Shown: piece after piece, positions 40,181-50,534 of the stretch
Layout of the letters: the number at the start of each line of letters is the position of its first letter
Numbering within the stretch: the stretch's first letter is position 1
NCBI GenBank assembly: GCA_947488295.1
Contig: CANKYU010000004.1
Span: forward strand, 496,001 to 560,000
From: an uncultured Anderseniella sp.
GTDB taxonomy: Bacteria; Pseudomonadota; Alphaproteobacteria; Rhizobiales; Aestuariivirgaceae
Direction of reading: 5' to 3'
DNA: 64,000 nucleotides
Program-made: the position numbers and the translations under genes
The notes under the pieces: generated by a model
The model's database searches: none
What the model saw: only the letters and a program-made list of their open reading frames with translations
Told to the model about the DNA's origin: nothing

Positions 40181-41160
40181 GAGTGGCCCTGAACCGCACG
40201 CGGCGCATAAGGCGCTTCCAGCGCGGCGATCTGCGCATCACTGAGCTTGATGTCTGTCGCCGCAACCGCATCGCTCAGGTGATGCGGTTTTGTGGCGCCG
40301 ATAATAGGCGACGTAATGCCCTTGGCCAAAACCCAGGCAAGAGCGATCTGCGCCGGTTTCACATCCAGTTTCGCCGCCAGTTTTTCAACCCGTGCCAGCA
40401 CGGCATAGTCCTGCCTGGTGCCGAAATAGCCTTGCGCGATCTTGTCGGTCTGGCCACGCGATGTAGCCCCCTTACCGTCTTTCGGCTGATTACCGGCCAG
40501 GAAGCCGCGCGCCATGGGAGACCACGGCACCAGTGCGACGCCTTCTGCCTCGCAATAAGGGATCATTTCGCGTTCTTCCTCGCGGTAGCACAGATTGTAG
40601 AAATTCTGCATCACGCGGAATTGCGCCCAGCCATTGGCGCGCTGCAATTCACGTAGCCTGGCAAACTGCCAGGTCCACATGCTTGAGGCCCCGAGATAGG
40701 TCGCCTTGCCGGCCCGCACCACATCGTTCAGGGCGTCAGCCAGTTCCTCAAACCCGGTGTCGGGATCGAGCCGGTGAATATACAGAAGATCGACATAGTC
40801 GGTTTTCAACCGTTTCAGGGAGGCGTCGATGCCTTCGAGAATGTGCTTGCGCGACAAACCCTTGTCGTTCGGACCATCGCCCATCGGCAGGCACACCTTG
40901 GTGGCAATTACAGCGTCTGAGCGCTTCATGTTGGCGGCGACAAAATTTCCCAGTATTTCCTCGCTGGCGCCAGTGGAATAGAAATCCGCCGTATCGAAGA
41001 AATTGATGCCTGCATCCAGCGCGCCTTTGAGGAAGGGTTGCGCGTCCGCCTCGCCCAGTACCCAGGGATGGTGCGGCCATCCCGGCGTGCCGTAGCTCAT
41101 CATGCCAAGACAGAGCCGTGACACCTTAACGCCGGCTCCGCCAAGTTTCACATAGTCCAT
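40177..41160 (-). CDS. Aldo/keto reductase
   Basis: 327 aa, TIM-barrel NADPH oxidoreductase of the YajO-like subgroup. Catalytic Asp in FFDTADFYSTGASEE, with Tyr and the conserved Lys in VIATKV; RLKTDYVDLLYIHRLDP carries the active-site His. It reduces aldehydes or ketones, of unspecified identity. It overlaps the flavodoxin-like gene. Confidence 0.9.
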   Translation of the reverse strand: MDYVKLGGAGVKVSRLCLGMMSYGTPGWPHHPWVLGEADAQPFLKGALDAGINFFDTADFYSTGASEEILGNFVAANMKRSDAVIATKVCLPMGDGPNDKGLSRKHILEGIDASLKRLKTDYVDLLYIHRLDPDTGFEELADALNDVVRAGKATYLGASSMWTWQFARLRELQRANGWAQFRVMQNFYNLCYREEEREMIPYCEAEGVALVPWSPMARGFLAGNQPKDGKGATSRGQTDKIAQGYFGTRQDYAVLARVEKLAAKLDVKPAQIALAWVLAKGITSPIIGATKPHHLSDAVAATDIKLSDAQIAALEAPYAPRAVQGHS

Positions 41161-41172
41161 GCAACAAGTCTC

Positions 41173-41565
41173 CTAATCGAAATCCCGGCGCTTCAGCGTA
41201 GCCAGTCGGGTCCGTTTTGCACCATAGAGGATGAGCTTCAAATGCGTCAGTTCAATCGCACGCACCCGCTTCAGCACCCCGAGCCATTCCCTCTCCCGCT
41301 TCATCACCGCATCGCCGCACAATTTACGCGTGGTTGCGATGCCCGCGATCTTCAGCTTTGATCCGTTTTGTTCATAGCTTGTGAAAAACCGGTTACACCC
41401 GGCATGTCCGGACACCTTGCCTTTTGCTCCGAATTGCACAAAGCGGTCATCACCATCACCCGGGCCCCATTCGGACCCGGCAAGCAGGCCTCCGCCAGCC
41501 TGGCCGGATGAAGGTTCAACGATCAGCAGAGATGCAAGGAAAACCAGAACGCGCGGCTTTATCAT
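41173..41565 (-). CDS. META-domain (HslJ-like) protein
   Basis: 130 aa from the ATG at 41565. A hydrophobic N-terminus (VLVFLASLLIVEPSSGQA) looks like a signal peptide. The META domain has GKVSGHAGCNRFFTSYEQNG and ATTRKLCGDAVMKRERE, with a conserved cysteine pair. Family members are envelope proteins of unclear role, HslJ being linked to novobiocin tolerance. A longer TTG-initiated form from 41616 is less likely. Confidence 0.8.
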   Translation of the reverse strand: MIKPRVLVFLASLLIVEPSSGQAGGGLLAGSEWGPGDGDDRFVQFGAKGKVSGHAGCNRFFTSYEQNGSKLKIAGIATTRKLCGDAVMKREREWLGVLKRVRAIELTHLKLILYGAKRTRLATLKRRDFD

Positions 41566-41761
41566 CACAAAACTATGGGTGAACACCACATCGCGGTCAA
41601 TCAGTTCAGGAATCAAAAAAGCGATTCAGTTAAGGCCATTGGCCAAAACTAGAACCGCTTTCCAAAACGCAGGACGTACATCCGGCCTCTGCGTGTATGC
41701 TGATTAATATGGGGGTTAATTATGAAGAAACAATGAACGAAGCGAATTAAAGTGAACCAGC

Positions 41762-42379
41762 TTATGAAATTTCGTCAGAAAACTGCGAAAAAACAATGCT
41801 TTTTCGGCTTGCCATTTGCTCCATCCACCTGGTCAAACCGGCAAATTTCGCCAGATGTACACGCCCTTCCGGCACAATGGAGACATAGGTCAGCATCGGA
41901 TATACATAGGCATCGGCAAGGCTGAACTGATCGCCGGCCATCCAGTTTTCTCCGGCAAGCCGTTGCAATTCGCCCAGAACGAGGTCGGCGCGCTCAAGCC
42001 CCGGCATGGTTTCCTTACTTTTCCAGGGCACATAGATGCCCCAGACCAGGTGCTTGTAGATTTCAGCATCCGCCAATCGTATGATCTGGCGCGCACGCGC
42101 ACAGGTCTCGGCATCGCGCGGCATAAGCTCAGGACCGTCAAAGGCTGCATCTATGTAAGCCGTGATGGCATCTGTTTCATAAAGCTCGAAGCTGCCATGC
42201 CGGAACGAGGGTATGCGCCCAAACGGGTTCAGATCGAGATATTCCTGCGGTGGCCCGCCATCAGCAAAGATATCTACCGGGTGCAGCTTGTAGTCCACCC
42301 CCTTCTCCGCCAGCGCAATGCGGCAGATACGGACATAGACGCTGTAGTCGGCACCAAACAGGTCGACTGACGTGTTCAC
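41762..42379 (-). CDS. Glutathione S-transferase family protein
   Basis: 205 aa. A thioredoxin-like N-terminal domain (ADYSVYVRICRIALAEKGVD, GRIPSFRHGSFELYETDAI) and a helical C-terminal domain (AGDQFSLADAYVYPML). The GTG start overlaps the stop of the MarR-type regulator (GTGA), so the two are translationally coupled. The substrate is unknown. Confidence 0.88.
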   Translation of the reverse strand: MNTSVDLFGADYSVYVRICRIALAEKGVDYKLHPVDIFADGGPPQEYLDLNPFGRIPSFRHGSFELYETDAITAYIDAAFDGPELMPRDAETCARARQIIRLADAEIYKHLVWGIYVPWKSKETMPGLERADLVLGELQRLAGENWMAGDQFSLADAYVYPMLTYVSIVPEGRVHLAKFAGLTRWMEQMASRKSIVFSQFSDEIS

Positions 42380-42900
42380 AGAGATGCCGCAGCCCGTGCT
42401 GCCTGATCATAATGGCCGGACAACACCCGCAATTCCTTGGCAAGCGCTGATGCCGTTTCGGCCTTCAACCCTAAGGACTTGATGGTTTCCACCAACAGTT
42501 CCTCACGCACTTCACGATATTTGCGGCATACCTCGTCGCCTTTGTCTGTAAGCACAACGGTCTTTTCCTTGCCCGACTTGCCCGACTTTACCAGCCCTGC
42601 CCCGTCCAGCTTGCGAATGGCATAGGTCACCAGATGGGTGTCTTCGACATTCAGCACCAGGCAGATATCAGCCAACCGCTTCGGCTTGGTGCGGTGGTGC
42701 ACCGAGAACAGCACCAGTACATCAAGCGGTGACAGGCCGGGTACACCGGCAGCCGTCATGCAGCGCACCATCCAGCGCTGAAAGGCATGAGACGCCATGA
42801 TCAGGCCGAACTCAAACTCCGACAAAGACGGCATTGCGCCCTGCGCCAGATGCGAGGACGAGACAATGGGCCCTAGTTTTCCACGTTTCTCATTATTCAT
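42376..42900 (-). CDS. MarR-type winged-helix transcriptional regulator
   Basis: 174 aa with a winged helix (LADICLVLNVEDTHLVTYAI as recognition region and KEKTVVLTDKGDEVCRKYRE as wing). It is divergent from the fused hydantoinase gene with 86 bases between the starts, so it probably controls that gene and its own operon with the GST. Confidence 0.82.
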   Translation of the reverse strand: MNNEKRGKLGPIVSSSHLAQGAMPSLSEFEFGLIMASHAFQRWMVRCMTAAGVPGLSPLDVLVLFSVHHRTKPKRLADICLVLNVEDTHLVTYAIRKLDGAGLVKSGKSGKEKTVVLTDKGDEVCRKYREVREELLVETIKSLGLKAETASALAKELRVLSGHYDQAARAAASL

Positions 42901-42901
42901 G

Positions 42902-42921
42902 TTGACAATTTACCGATAAAT
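42902..42921 (+). promoter_or_regulatory. Candidate promoter and operator between the MarR-type and hydantoinase genes
   Basis: TTGACA at 42902-42907 is a consensus -35 element for rightward transcription. Directly after it is the imperfect palindrome ATTTA-CCGA-TAAAT (42908-42921), placed where a bound repressor would block RNA polymerase. A good -10 element is not evident. Confidence 0.35.
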
Positions 42922-42986
42922 CGTAGACGTTGGCAATCACTTTTTATCACCCTGCATTGCGTGCAGGGAAAATGCAGGAGCGTATA

Positions 42987-45900
42987 ATGGCCAAGTGGGA
43001 TTTCTGGATCGATCGCGGCGGCACGTTCACTGACCTTGTGGCGCGGATGCCCGACGGCAGCCTGAAAGCGCACAAGCTGCTGTCCGAGAATCCTGAGAAT
43101 TACCGCGATGCTGCCATACAGGGCATTCGCGACCTGATGGGCATCGCTAAAGACGCCCAGATTCCGGCAGACCAGATTGCCGCGGTCAAAATGGGGACCA
43201 CAGTCGCCACAAATGCCCTGCTGGAGCGCAAGGGTGATCGCACACTGCTGCTGACGACGCGCGGGTTTCGCGATGCGCTGGAAATCGGTTATCAGGCCAG
43301 GCCCAATATCTTCGACCTCAATATCATCAAGCCGGAACTGCTGTATGAGCAGGTCACCGAAGTTGATGAACGCGTCCTTGCCGATGGTACGGTGGAAACG
43401 CCGCTGGACGAGACAGGCACAAGAGCAGCTCTGCAGGAAGCCTTCGATGCCGGCATTCGAGCCGTCGCCATCGTCTTCATGCACGGCTATCGCTATACCG
43501 CCCATGAGCTCCGCGCCGGCGAGATAGCCGATGAAATCGGCTTCACCCAGGTCTCCATCAGCCACAGGGTCTCGCCCCTGATGAAACTGGTCGGGCGTGG
43601 CGACACAACCGTTGTGGATGCCTATCTGTCCCCCATACTACGCCGTTATGTGGACCAGGTTGCTGGCGAACTCGGTACCGACGGCACCGACTGCCGCCTG
43701 ATGTTCATGCAGTCATCCGGCGGCCTGACGGCAGCGGAACTGTTCCAGGGCAAGGATGCCATCCTGTCCGGTCCGGCAGGTGGCGTCGTAGGCATGGTCG
43801 AAACCGGCCGCATGTCGGGCTTTGAAAAACTCATCGGTTTCGACATGGGCGGCACGTCGACCGACGTTGCTCATTTCAATGGCGAGTTTGAACGTGCCTT
43901 CGAAACTGAAGTTGCCGGTGTGCGCATGCGCGCGCCGATGATGCGCATCCACACGGTTGCGGCCGGTGGCGGTTCCATTCTGCATTATGACGGATCCCGT
44001 TTCCGCGTCGGCCCGGACTCTGCCGGCGCCAATCCCGGCCCTGCCTGCTATCGCCGCGGCGGACCGCTGGCAGTGTCGGACGCCAATGTCATGCTGGGCA
44101 AACTCAACCCGGATCATTTCCCTGCCGTGTTCGGACCCAATGGTGATGAACCACTTGATGCCGATGTGGTCCGCGACAGGTTCACTGCCATGGCCAACGA
44201 CATCGGCGATGGAAAATCACCTGAAGACGTGGCCGAAGGGTTCATCCGCATTGCGGTCGAGAACATGGCCAACGCCATCAAGAAGATTTCGGTACAGCGC
44301 GGCTACGATGTGCAGGGCTATGCGCTCAACTGCTTTGGCGGCGCCGGCGGCCAGCATGCGTGCCTGATCGCCGACACACTCGGCATGAAAACCGTCTATA
44401 TCCACCCGTTCGCAGGTGTGCTGTCGGCCTACGGCATGGGTCTCGCCGACATACGCAGTCACCGCCAGCAGGCGGTTGAAGAAACACTCAGCGACAAAAT
44501 TGAATCAACGCTCCAGAATATTGCGGCAAGTCTTTCAAAAGACTCCACAAAAGAGCTGGTCGACCAGGGCGTTCCCACACGCGAAACAACCACCTATCCA
44601 CGTGCATTGCTGCGCTACAAGGGCACGGATTCGGCGCTGGATGCGGACCTTGACACCGCCGACAGGATGCGGGCGCAGTTTGAAACGGCGCACAAGGCCC
44701 AGTTCGGCTTTTCCAGCCCCGGCACGGATATCATAGTGGAGGCAGTCACTGTCGAGACGGTGGGCGGTGGCTCAGACAGCGCAGAGCCTGCCCGTACAGT
44801 TGTGCAGGGCACAGCAGAGGCCATGGGCCAGACCCGCATCTACGCCAACGGCGAATGGCATGACACTCCGCTCTATGACCGCAGTGTTCTCAAGCCCGGT
44901 TTCAGCATTTCAGGCCCTGCCCTGATCATCGAAGCGCACAATACCACCGTCATCGAACCGGGCTGGCAGGTCGAAATTTCCAGCCTCGACCACATGGTGC
45001 TCACCCGTGCGGTCGCTGCCAAACGCGAGTTTGCCATCGGCACCGACGCTGATCCCGTCATGCTGGAAGTGTTCAACAACCTGTTCATGTCGATCGCCGA
45101 GCAGATGGGCGTAACGCTTGAGAAGACCGCCTATTCGGTGAACATCAAGGAGCGCCTCGATTTCTCCTGCGCGGTGTTCAATGCCGATGGCGCGCTGGTG
45201 GCAAATGCCCCGCACATGCCGGTGCACCTGGGCTCCATGGACAAGTCGGTGGAGACCATCATCGCCAACAATCCGGTCATGCACCCGGGCGATGTGTACA
45301 TGCTCAACGCACCCTACAATGGCGGCACCCACCTGCCTGACATCACGGTGGTCACACCGGTCTTCGACAGCGATGACAAGACCATCCTGTTTTACACCGC
45401 AAGCCGCGGCCATCACGCCGATGTCGGCGGCATGGCGCCGGGCTCCATGACACCGCTGGCAACCTCCATTCACGAAGAAGGCGTCGTCATCGACAATTTC
45501 AAGATGGTCGACAAGGGCATCTTCCTGGAAGACGAGACCATGGCGGTGCTGACCGCAGGTGAATATCCGTGCCGCAATCCCGGCCAGAACATCGCCGATC
45601 TCAAGGCCCAGGTCGCTGCCAACGAGAAAGGCGTGCAGGAACTGCGCAAGATGGTGGCGCAGTTCAGCCTCGAAGTGGTGCAGGCCTACATGAACCACGT
45701 GCAGGACAATGCCGAAGAAAGCGTGCGCCGCGTCATCGGCGCCCTGCACGACTGCTCATTCGACTATGAAATGGATGCCGGCCAGCACATCAAGGTGCAT
45801 ATCGGGGTCGATCGCGAAGCCCGCACGGCCGTTGTGGATTTCACCGGCACCAGCGCGCAGCAGGAGAGCAACTTCAATGCGCCGCGCCCGATCACCAATG

Positions 45901-46574
45901 CAGCTGTCCTGTATGTGTTCCGGTGCATGGTTGCCGACAACATTCCGATGAATGCCGGCTGTCTGAAACCCATCACCATCGTCACACCGGAAAAATCCAT
46001 GCTGTCACCGGAATACCCGGCCGCCGTGGTGGCCGGAAATGTTGAGGTCTCGCAGGCCGTGACCAGTTGCCTGTTCGGGGCACTCAACGCGGTCGCTGCG
46101 TCCCAGTCGACCATGAACAACTTCAACTACGGCAATGACAAGTACCAGTATTACGAGACCATCTGCTCAGGCTCCGGCGCCGGACCCGGATATGACGGTA
46201 CTTCCGGGGTGCATACCCACATGACCAACACACGGCTGACCGACCCTGAAATTCTGGAATTCCGCTATCCTGTCGTGCTCGAGGACTTTCACATCCGGCG
46301 TGGCGCCGGCGGCCATGGCAAATGGTCCGGCGGTGGCGGCACCAAACGCACCGTGCGGTTCCTGGAGGAAATGGATGTGTCACTTCTGACCGGTCACCGG
46401 CGCGTGCCGCCGTTCGGCCTTGACGGCGCAGATCCGGGTGAGGTCGGGATAAATTCATGCCGCCGCAAGGATGGCACGGTGGAACCGCTCAAGGGCTGCG
46501 ACCAGACCAAAGTGTTGCCGGGCGATGCCATCATCATACAAACGCCAACCGGTGGCGGCTACGGCAAGGCCTGA
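42987..46574 (+). CDS. Fused HyuA-HyuB hydantoinase / 5-oxoprolinase
   Basis: 1195 aa from the ATG at 42987 with AGGAG upstream. Residues 1 to about 680 are HyuA (RGGTFTD at 10-16, [27 protein letters not shown] with the acetate-kinase-like ATP fold). About 685 to the end is HyuB ([48 protein letters not shown]). The fused form is like eukaryotic 5-oxoprolinase; many bacteria encode the two as separate genes. The likely reaction is ATP-dependent opening of 5-oxoproline or an N-substituted hydantoin, and the exact substrate is open. Confidence 0.92.
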   Translation: MAKWDFWIDRGGTFTDLVARMPDGSLKAHKLLSENPENYRDAAIQGIRDLMGIAKDAQIPADQIAAVKMGTTVATNALLERKGDRTLLLTTRGFRDALEIGYQARPNIFDLNIIKPELLYEQVTEVDERVLADGTVETPLDETGTRAALQEAFDAGIRAVAIVFMHGYRYTAHELRAGEIADEIGFTQVSISHRVSPLMKLVGRGDTTVVDAYLSPILRRYVDQVAGELGTDGTDCRLMFMQSSGGLTAAELFQGKDAILSGPAGGVVGMVETGRMSGFEKLIGFDMGGTSTDVAHFNGEFERAFETEVAGVRMRAPMMRIHTVAAGGGSILHYDGSRFRVGPDSAGANPGPACYRRGGPLAVSDANVMLGKLNPDHFPAVFGPNGDEPLDADVVRDRFTAMANDIGDGKSPEDVAEGFIRIAVENMANAIKKISVQRGYDVQGYALNCFGGAGGQHACLIADTLGMKTVYIHPFAGVLSAYGMGLADIRSHRQQAVEETLSDKIESTLQNIAASLSKDSTKELVDQGVPTRETTTYPRALLRYKGTDSALDADLDTADRMRAQFETAHKAQFGFSSPGTDIIVEAVTVETVGGGSDSAEPARTVVQGTAEAMGQTRIYANGEWHDTPLYDRSVLKPGFSISGPALIIEAHNTTVIEPGWQVEISSLDHMVLTRAVAAKREFAIGTDADPVMLEVFNNLFMSIAEQMGVTLEKTAYSVNIKERLDFSCAVFNADGALVANAPHMPVHLGSMDKSVETIIANNPVMHPGDVYMLNAPYNGGTHLPDITVVTPVFDSDDKTILFYTASRGHHADVGGMAPGSMTPLATSIHEEGVVIDNFKMVDKGIFLEDETMAVLTAGEYPCRNPGQNIADLKAQVAANEKGVQELRKMVAQFSLEVVQAYMNHVQDNAEESVRRVIGALHDCSFDYEMDAGQHIKVHIGVDREARTAVVDFTGTSAQQESNFNAPRPITNAAVLYVFRCMVADNIPMNAGCLKPITIVTPEKSMLSPEYPAAVVAGNVEVSQAVTSCLFGALNAVAASQSTMNNFNYGNDKYQYYETICSGSGAGPGYDGTSGVHTHMTNTRLTDPEILEFRYPVVLEDFHIRRGAGGHGKWSGGGGTKRTVRFLEEMDVSLLTGHRRVPPFGLDGADPGEVGINSCRRKDGTVEPLKGCDQTKVLPGDAIIIQTPTGGGYGKA

Positions 46575-46577
46575 GCT

Positions 46578-47357
46578 TCAGGCAAATCCAGCGTCACGTA
46601 ACGCTTTGGCATAGGTTCGGCTGACCGGCAGTTCGGTGCCGTCGGACATGACCAGGCTGGATTTGCCGCCATCGCGCCTGATCGACGAGATTGCTGAAAA
46701 CGCCGCCCAGTGTGACCGGTGCACCTGTATACCAGTCGCACTGCCTGCCTCGTTGATGGCGTCTGCCAACCGAAGCAGAACCAGCTCCCTGCCCCTGGCT
46801 GTAACGATTTCAACATAGTGATCCTGCATCGACATATAGAGCAGCTCGCCGCGTTTTTCCGGCGGCAGGCGCAGCAGCAGCCGCGCGTCCGGACTGCGTC
46901 GTTCGGAATCGCTCGACGGTGATTGCGCGGGTTGAAAGAAGAAATAGGCAACGATGCCGATGATGATCGCAACCGGCAGTGCCTGAACCATCTGCCAGAA
47001 CACGCTTGTGATCGATATTGGTTCGCTGAGAACCAGTGTCCTGATCGCGCTGACAGCAATGCCGATGAACGGTGTGGCCAGGCAGCATCCGATGACCGTC
47101 TGCACCAGTCCGATACGGGAATTGTCTTCATGCCATACGCTGACCAGCGCAACACTGGTCAGCGCAATCGTCCATGTCACGAAATGCACGGTGAGCCAGA
47201 AACCCAGCCGTTCGGCAAACCCCAACTGGTCAATGGTGCCGAACGGACCGGTAAACACGAACAGCGCAACAATGGCGCCAAACGCCATCCACAGCCGTTT
47301 GTCGGAAAACAGCGACCGCATTTCACGAAGCGCGAGTTGCACAATCTGACGTTTCAC
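46578..47357 (-). CDS. Membrane-bound LytTR-domain transcriptional regulator
   Basis: 259 aa. Four membrane helices (residues about 23-140) precede a C-terminal LytTR DNA-binding domain (about 160-255, YMSMQDHYVEIVTARGRELV ... GIQVHRSHWAAFSAI ... LPVSRTYAKALRDAG). No receiver domain is present, so the signal is sensed in the membrane. The GTG start has AAGGG upstream. It is divergent from a small DUF2306-type membrane gene, which is its likely target. Confidence 0.88.
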   Translation of the reverse strand: MKRQIVQLALREMRSLFSDKRLWMAFGAIVALFVFTGPFGTIDQLGFAERLGFWLTVHFVTWTIALTSVALVSVWHEDNSRIGLVQTVIGCCLATPFIGIAVSAIRTLVLSEPISITSVFWQMVQALPVAIIIGIVAYFFFQPAQSPSSDSERRSPDARLLLRLPPEKRGELLYMSMQDHYVEIVTARGRELVLLRLADAINEAGSATGIQVHRSHWAAFSAISSIRRDGGKSSLVMSDGTELPVSRTYAKALRDAGFA

Positions 47358-47416
47358 GTAGCCCTTGCCCTCATTGGCGCATCACAGCTTCTTAACAGCT
47401 GCAGCCTGCCGCTATG

Positions 47417-47448
47417 CCTTCAGTCGAGACACGACTCATACCTGAAGG
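47417..47448. promoter_or_regulatory. Nested inverted repeats at the DUF2306 gene start
   Basis: CCTTCAG (47417-47423) pairs with CTGAAGG (47442-47448), enclosing AGTCG/CGACT arms. The right arm contains the AAGGA ribosome binding site of the gene at 47457. It could be a regulator operator or an RNA stem that hides the ribosome binding site. Confidence 0.4.
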
Positions 47449-47456
47449 AATGTCAG

Positions 47457-47849
47457 ATGAACATCAAGCCATTGCTGGAGGCCAGCCTTGCGATTCAGCT
47501 TCATGTGGCGGCTGCAGCCTTTGCCATCACGCTGTCAGCAGCAATCATCATTGTGAAAAGAGGCACACCCGCCCATAAGCTTGTCGGGCGGGCATGGGTC
47601 GCGATGCTGGCCATCATATGCATATCGTCGTTCTGGATAACCGGCATGAACGGGGCGGGCTACAGCTGGATTCACCTGCTGTCGGTGGGGACACTGCTGG
47701 GTCTGGTCAATGCCGTCTGGGCGGTCAGAACCGGCAACATTCGCGCGCACAAATATGCTATGATCTCAACCATGGTGGGTGCATTGCTTGGCGCGGGCTT
47801 CTTCGCCTTCATGCCTGGCCGGATGATGAATGCCGTACTGTTCGGATAA
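47457..47849 (+). CDS. DUF2306-type membrane protein
   Basis: 130 aa with four membrane helices (LEASLAIQLHVAAAAFAITL and following; RGTPAHKLVGRAWV as the family loop; RAHKYAMISTMVGALLGAGF). The ATG at 47457 has AAGGA upstream; the much longer open frame to the left is antisense to the LytTR gene and not real. The paired LytTR gene suggests a two-gene sensing unit. The biochemical role is unknown. Confidence 0.8.
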   Translation: MNIKPLLEASLAIQLHVAAAAFAITLSAAIIIVKRGTPAHKLVGRAWVAMLAIICISSFWITGMNGAGYSWIHLLSVGTLLGLVNAVWAVRTGNIRAHKYAMISTMVGALLGAGFFAFMPGRMMNAVLFG

Positions 47850-47852
47850 CAG

Positions 47853-48767
47853 CTAAAGTCCTCCCGGCAAAGGCTTTCGGCGCAAACCCGTCAGTGCATT
47901 GAACCCGATGGCCAGCATCAGTATACCGCCGCCAATCAGCGTTGCCGCTGCGGCGGTTTCTCCCAGGACAACCCACACCCATATTGGTGCCAGAACCACT
48001 TCAGTCATGGACAAAAGCGCAAGTTCCGCTCCTGGCACCACCTGAGACCCGAATGTGTACAATGTCATGCCCAGCGCGAGCAAAACCACGCCAAGCATGA
48101 CGGCAATTGCGATTTCGTGCCCAGGCAGATCAAACCCCTGCCCGGTGCCCGAGACTACCAGCCCAGACAGAACCAGTGCAAACAACCCACCCATGAATGA
48201 AACCGGCATCATATCGGCTGCCTTGCCCCAGCGCAGCGCAAGCGTGAACAGGGCAAATCCCAGTGCGGCGGTCAGCGCAACAGCATCACCTTGCCAGTTA
48301 CCGGTGGTGAAACTGTCGGCCACCATGAAACTGATGCCGGCAAGGCCCAGGACCATGGCCACCCACGTGGCCGCGCGGACCCGCTCGCCCAGCACCAGAA
48401 AACTGAGCAGTGCAACCATGAACGGCGCAGTAGCAAACAGAAATGACGCGTTGGCGACGCTGGTCAGCTGGACGGCTGCGATGCCGCCGGTGTAAGCCAT
48501 GGTCAGCGCCGCTCCGCCCAGCACACCGGGAGCACCTGCCTTGAATAACGCATTCAGGGGTCGGCCACCGGACCGCCAGTACATCAGACAGAACAGCATC
48601 GGCAAAAGCCCGGCTGAGCGAAAGAACAGAATCTGCCAGACACTGGCTGTTTCTATGTGCCTGATACCCAGCGGGATGAGTGACCAGCACACACCGGCCA
48701 ATGCACACAGGACGACACCCAGTGGGTAAGACAGATTGGATCCGCGATATGTTGCCTGGATAGTCAC
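47853..48767 (-). CDS. EamA/DMT-family transporter
   Basis: 304 aa with about ten membrane helices and two EamA repeats (VLCALAGVCWSLIPLGI; ALTAALGFALFTLALRWG). It starts at a GTG. It is distinct from the transporter at 37578 by sequence. Substrate unknown. It is convergent with the DUF2306-type gene. Confidence 0.88.
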   Translation of the reverse strand: MTIQATYRGSNLSYPLGVVLCALAGVCWSLIPLGIRHIETASVWQILFFRSAGLLPMLFCLMYWRSGGRPLNALFKAGAPGVLGGAALTMAYTGGIAAVQLTSVANASFLFATAPFMVALLSFLVLGERVRAATWVAMVLGLAGISFMVADSFTTGNWQGDAVALTAALGFALFTLALRWGKAADMMPVSFMGGLFALVLSGLVVSGTGQGFDLPGHEIAIAVMLGVVLLALGMTLYTFGSQVVPGAELALLSMTEVVLAPIWVWVVLGETAAAATLIGGGILMLAIGFNALTGLRRKPLPGGL

Positions 48768-48899
48768 AGGCTCATGCTATGTCCGGCATGACCCTTCTGT
48801 ATATCGCGTCAACGACACCCGAAAACGTCGCAAACAGACCATCATCGGACCTTTGTGCAGTCGCTGTGATCGAACGTTTTAGCCGGTCAGGGCATGCCA

Positions 48900-49580
48900 T
48901 CAGCGGCAGTACTTGCCTTTGCCCGAGCGGCCGTGCTTGCCGAGATCAAAGTGAAAATGGTTGCGATGTGCAGCATCTGCGTTCGGGCCCAGAACGGTTG
49001 TGAACGTACCGCAAGCCTTCCCGTGCACCTGTTTCAGGAAAGCGCCTTGCCTGCCGCCGCTTTTCCAGCCGTCTTCCACTTCCACGACCCTGCCGGAGGC
49101 CAGGGTAAAGGCCGAGACATCGAGCGCATTGCCGAAGGCGTGCTCGGATATCTTCGCACCGCGTTTGTTGTTGCGGCCGCGACAGGCATAAGATGCCGCG
49201 ATGCGGAGTTTGACCACCCGCTCCCCGAATGCCGACCGGGCAGCCGGTTGCACCACTTTGCCGATCCACCGGTTTGTGGCGCCCACCATCTGGCAGCGTA
49301 TCCTTGCAGGCGTCGAGAACGCCACACCACCAACCGCAGACACTTTCCATGCATTCCTGATGCCGCACGCCCCCTTCCCATCGACGTTGCCGATCGATAC
49401 GGCATCGGCAATGGAGCGCGGGTCAACCGTGCATTGCGCCGATGGCGGGCGAACACCGGCACTGATGAAGTCATCGGTAAGATTAGGTGTGGACGAGCAC
49501 GCTGAAACAGCAACCAACGCAAGACCAATAAACAGCCAGCAGATCACATTGTTAGAATATTGCTTCACGTTCATTCTCAC
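48900..49580 (-). CDS. Extensin-like C-terminal-domain lipoprotein
   Basis: 226 aa. The signal peptide ends in the lipobox VSAC with Cys28. The Extensin-like_C domain shows the paired motif SEHAFGNALDVSAF and HRNHFHFDLGKHGR, which resembles a metal-binding peptidase-like site. Four further cysteines are present. It is probably an outer-membrane lipoprotein acting on the wall; activity is not established for the family. Confidence 0.88.
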   Translation of the reverse strand: MRMNVKQYSNNVICWLFIGLALVAVSACSSTPNLTDDFISAGVRPPSAQCTVDPRSIADAVSIGNVDGKGACGIRNAWKVSAVGGVAFSTPARIRCQMVGATNRWIGKVVQPAARSAFGERVVKLRIAASYACRGRNNKRGAKISEHAFGNALDVSAFTLASGRVVEVEDGWKSGGRQGAFLKQVHGKACGTFTTVLGPNADAAHRNHFHFDLGKHGRSGKGKYCR

Positions 49581-49654
49581 GGCGAATAGATTGCAACCAT
49601 GTTGAAACTACGTCAGCGTCGTTAAAGAACCGCAACCAGAGTGAGCCCCGTCAA

Positions 49655-50281
49655 ATGTACACGATCTATACGTCACCCGGCACGGGTGCCTTCGCCGCCG
49701 AAGCCATGCTTGAAGCAGGCAATGCGCCCTGGAAACGCGAGGTCATCGATACCGGCAAGGATGAACACAGATCCGCCGGCTATCTGGCCATCAATCCGGC
49801 CGCACAGTTGCCGGCACTGATTTTACCGGATGGCCAGTTGATGACTGAGTCCGCTGCTATTTGTCTGTTTCTCGGTGATGCTCACAAGGAAACCGGACTG
49901 GCGCCGCAGCCGGGCGAGCCCGGGCGGGCCGCCTACCTGCGCTGGATGGTTTACCTGTCGGCAAACGTCTACGAAGCCGACCTTCGATGTTACTATTCCG
50001 ACCGCTACACATCTGACGCCAAAGGCGCTGATGCCGTAAGATCCTGCGCGATCGAGCAGATGAACACCGCCTTCGCCATCATTGACGAACATCTTTCAAG
50101 GCATGAATGGCTGGCCGACAAAACCATGTCGGCAGCCGACATCTACCTGGCCATGATAGCCAGCTGGCACCCCGACATTGCAGCCCTGAAACTGGCTTGC
50201 CCGCGTGTCGCCGGTGTCTGGGAGAAAGTCGCCAAGGTGGATTGTGTCAGCAAGGCCAACGCATTCCATAAGCTGTGGTAA
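49655..50281 (+). CDS. Glutathione S-transferase family protein
   Basis: 208 aa. The N-terminal thioredoxin fold has MYTIYTSPGTGAFAAEAMLE, and LPALILPDGQLMTESAAIC contains the glutathione-binding cis-Pro and Glu-Ser. The C-terminal helical domain follows. It stands alone between the extensin-like gene and a PilZ gene. Confidence 0.88.
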   Translation: MYTIYTSPGTGAFAAEAMLEAGNAPWKREVIDTGKDEHRSAGYLAINPAAQLPALILPDGQLMTESAAICLFLGDAHKETGLAPQPGEPGRAAYLRWMVYLSANVYEADLRCYYSDRYTSDAKGADAVRSCAIEQMNTAFAIIDEHLSRHEWLADKTMSAADIYLAMIASWHPDIAALKLACPRVAGVWEKVAKVDCVSKANAFHKLW

Positions 50282-50534
50282 CCCGGCATTGTCCCGCAAT
50301 TTCCTCGGTCGCGACAAACCGATGCCTGACGGTCGCTGAGAAACCCGGCTGAGAAACCCGCATGTGACCGGCAAGCAGGTCACTATTGCGACCCTCACCC
50401 TGCTCACTTTCACAGTGGACCAAGTCAACGGGGAAAGATCAGTGCACTCCGGATATGGAATGAAGAATTAACGAATGAATGGTAACTGCTTTCACCATTT
50501 GCGGGCGGCGGCGCTCCGGGAAGGATGGCAAAAC

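Noticed and set aside
44910..45749. Leftward open frame opposite the hydantoinase (279 codons, His-rich)
   Set aside because: Antisense shadow of a well-conserved HyuB region.
46923..47456. Upstream extension of the DUF2306-type gene
   Set aside because: This stretch is antisense to the LytTR gene and the family begins at the ATG at 47457 with its own ribosome binding site.
50364..50383. GTGACC/GGTCAC hairpin after the GST gene
   Set aside because: A six-base stem with no T-tract; too weak to call a terminator or operator.
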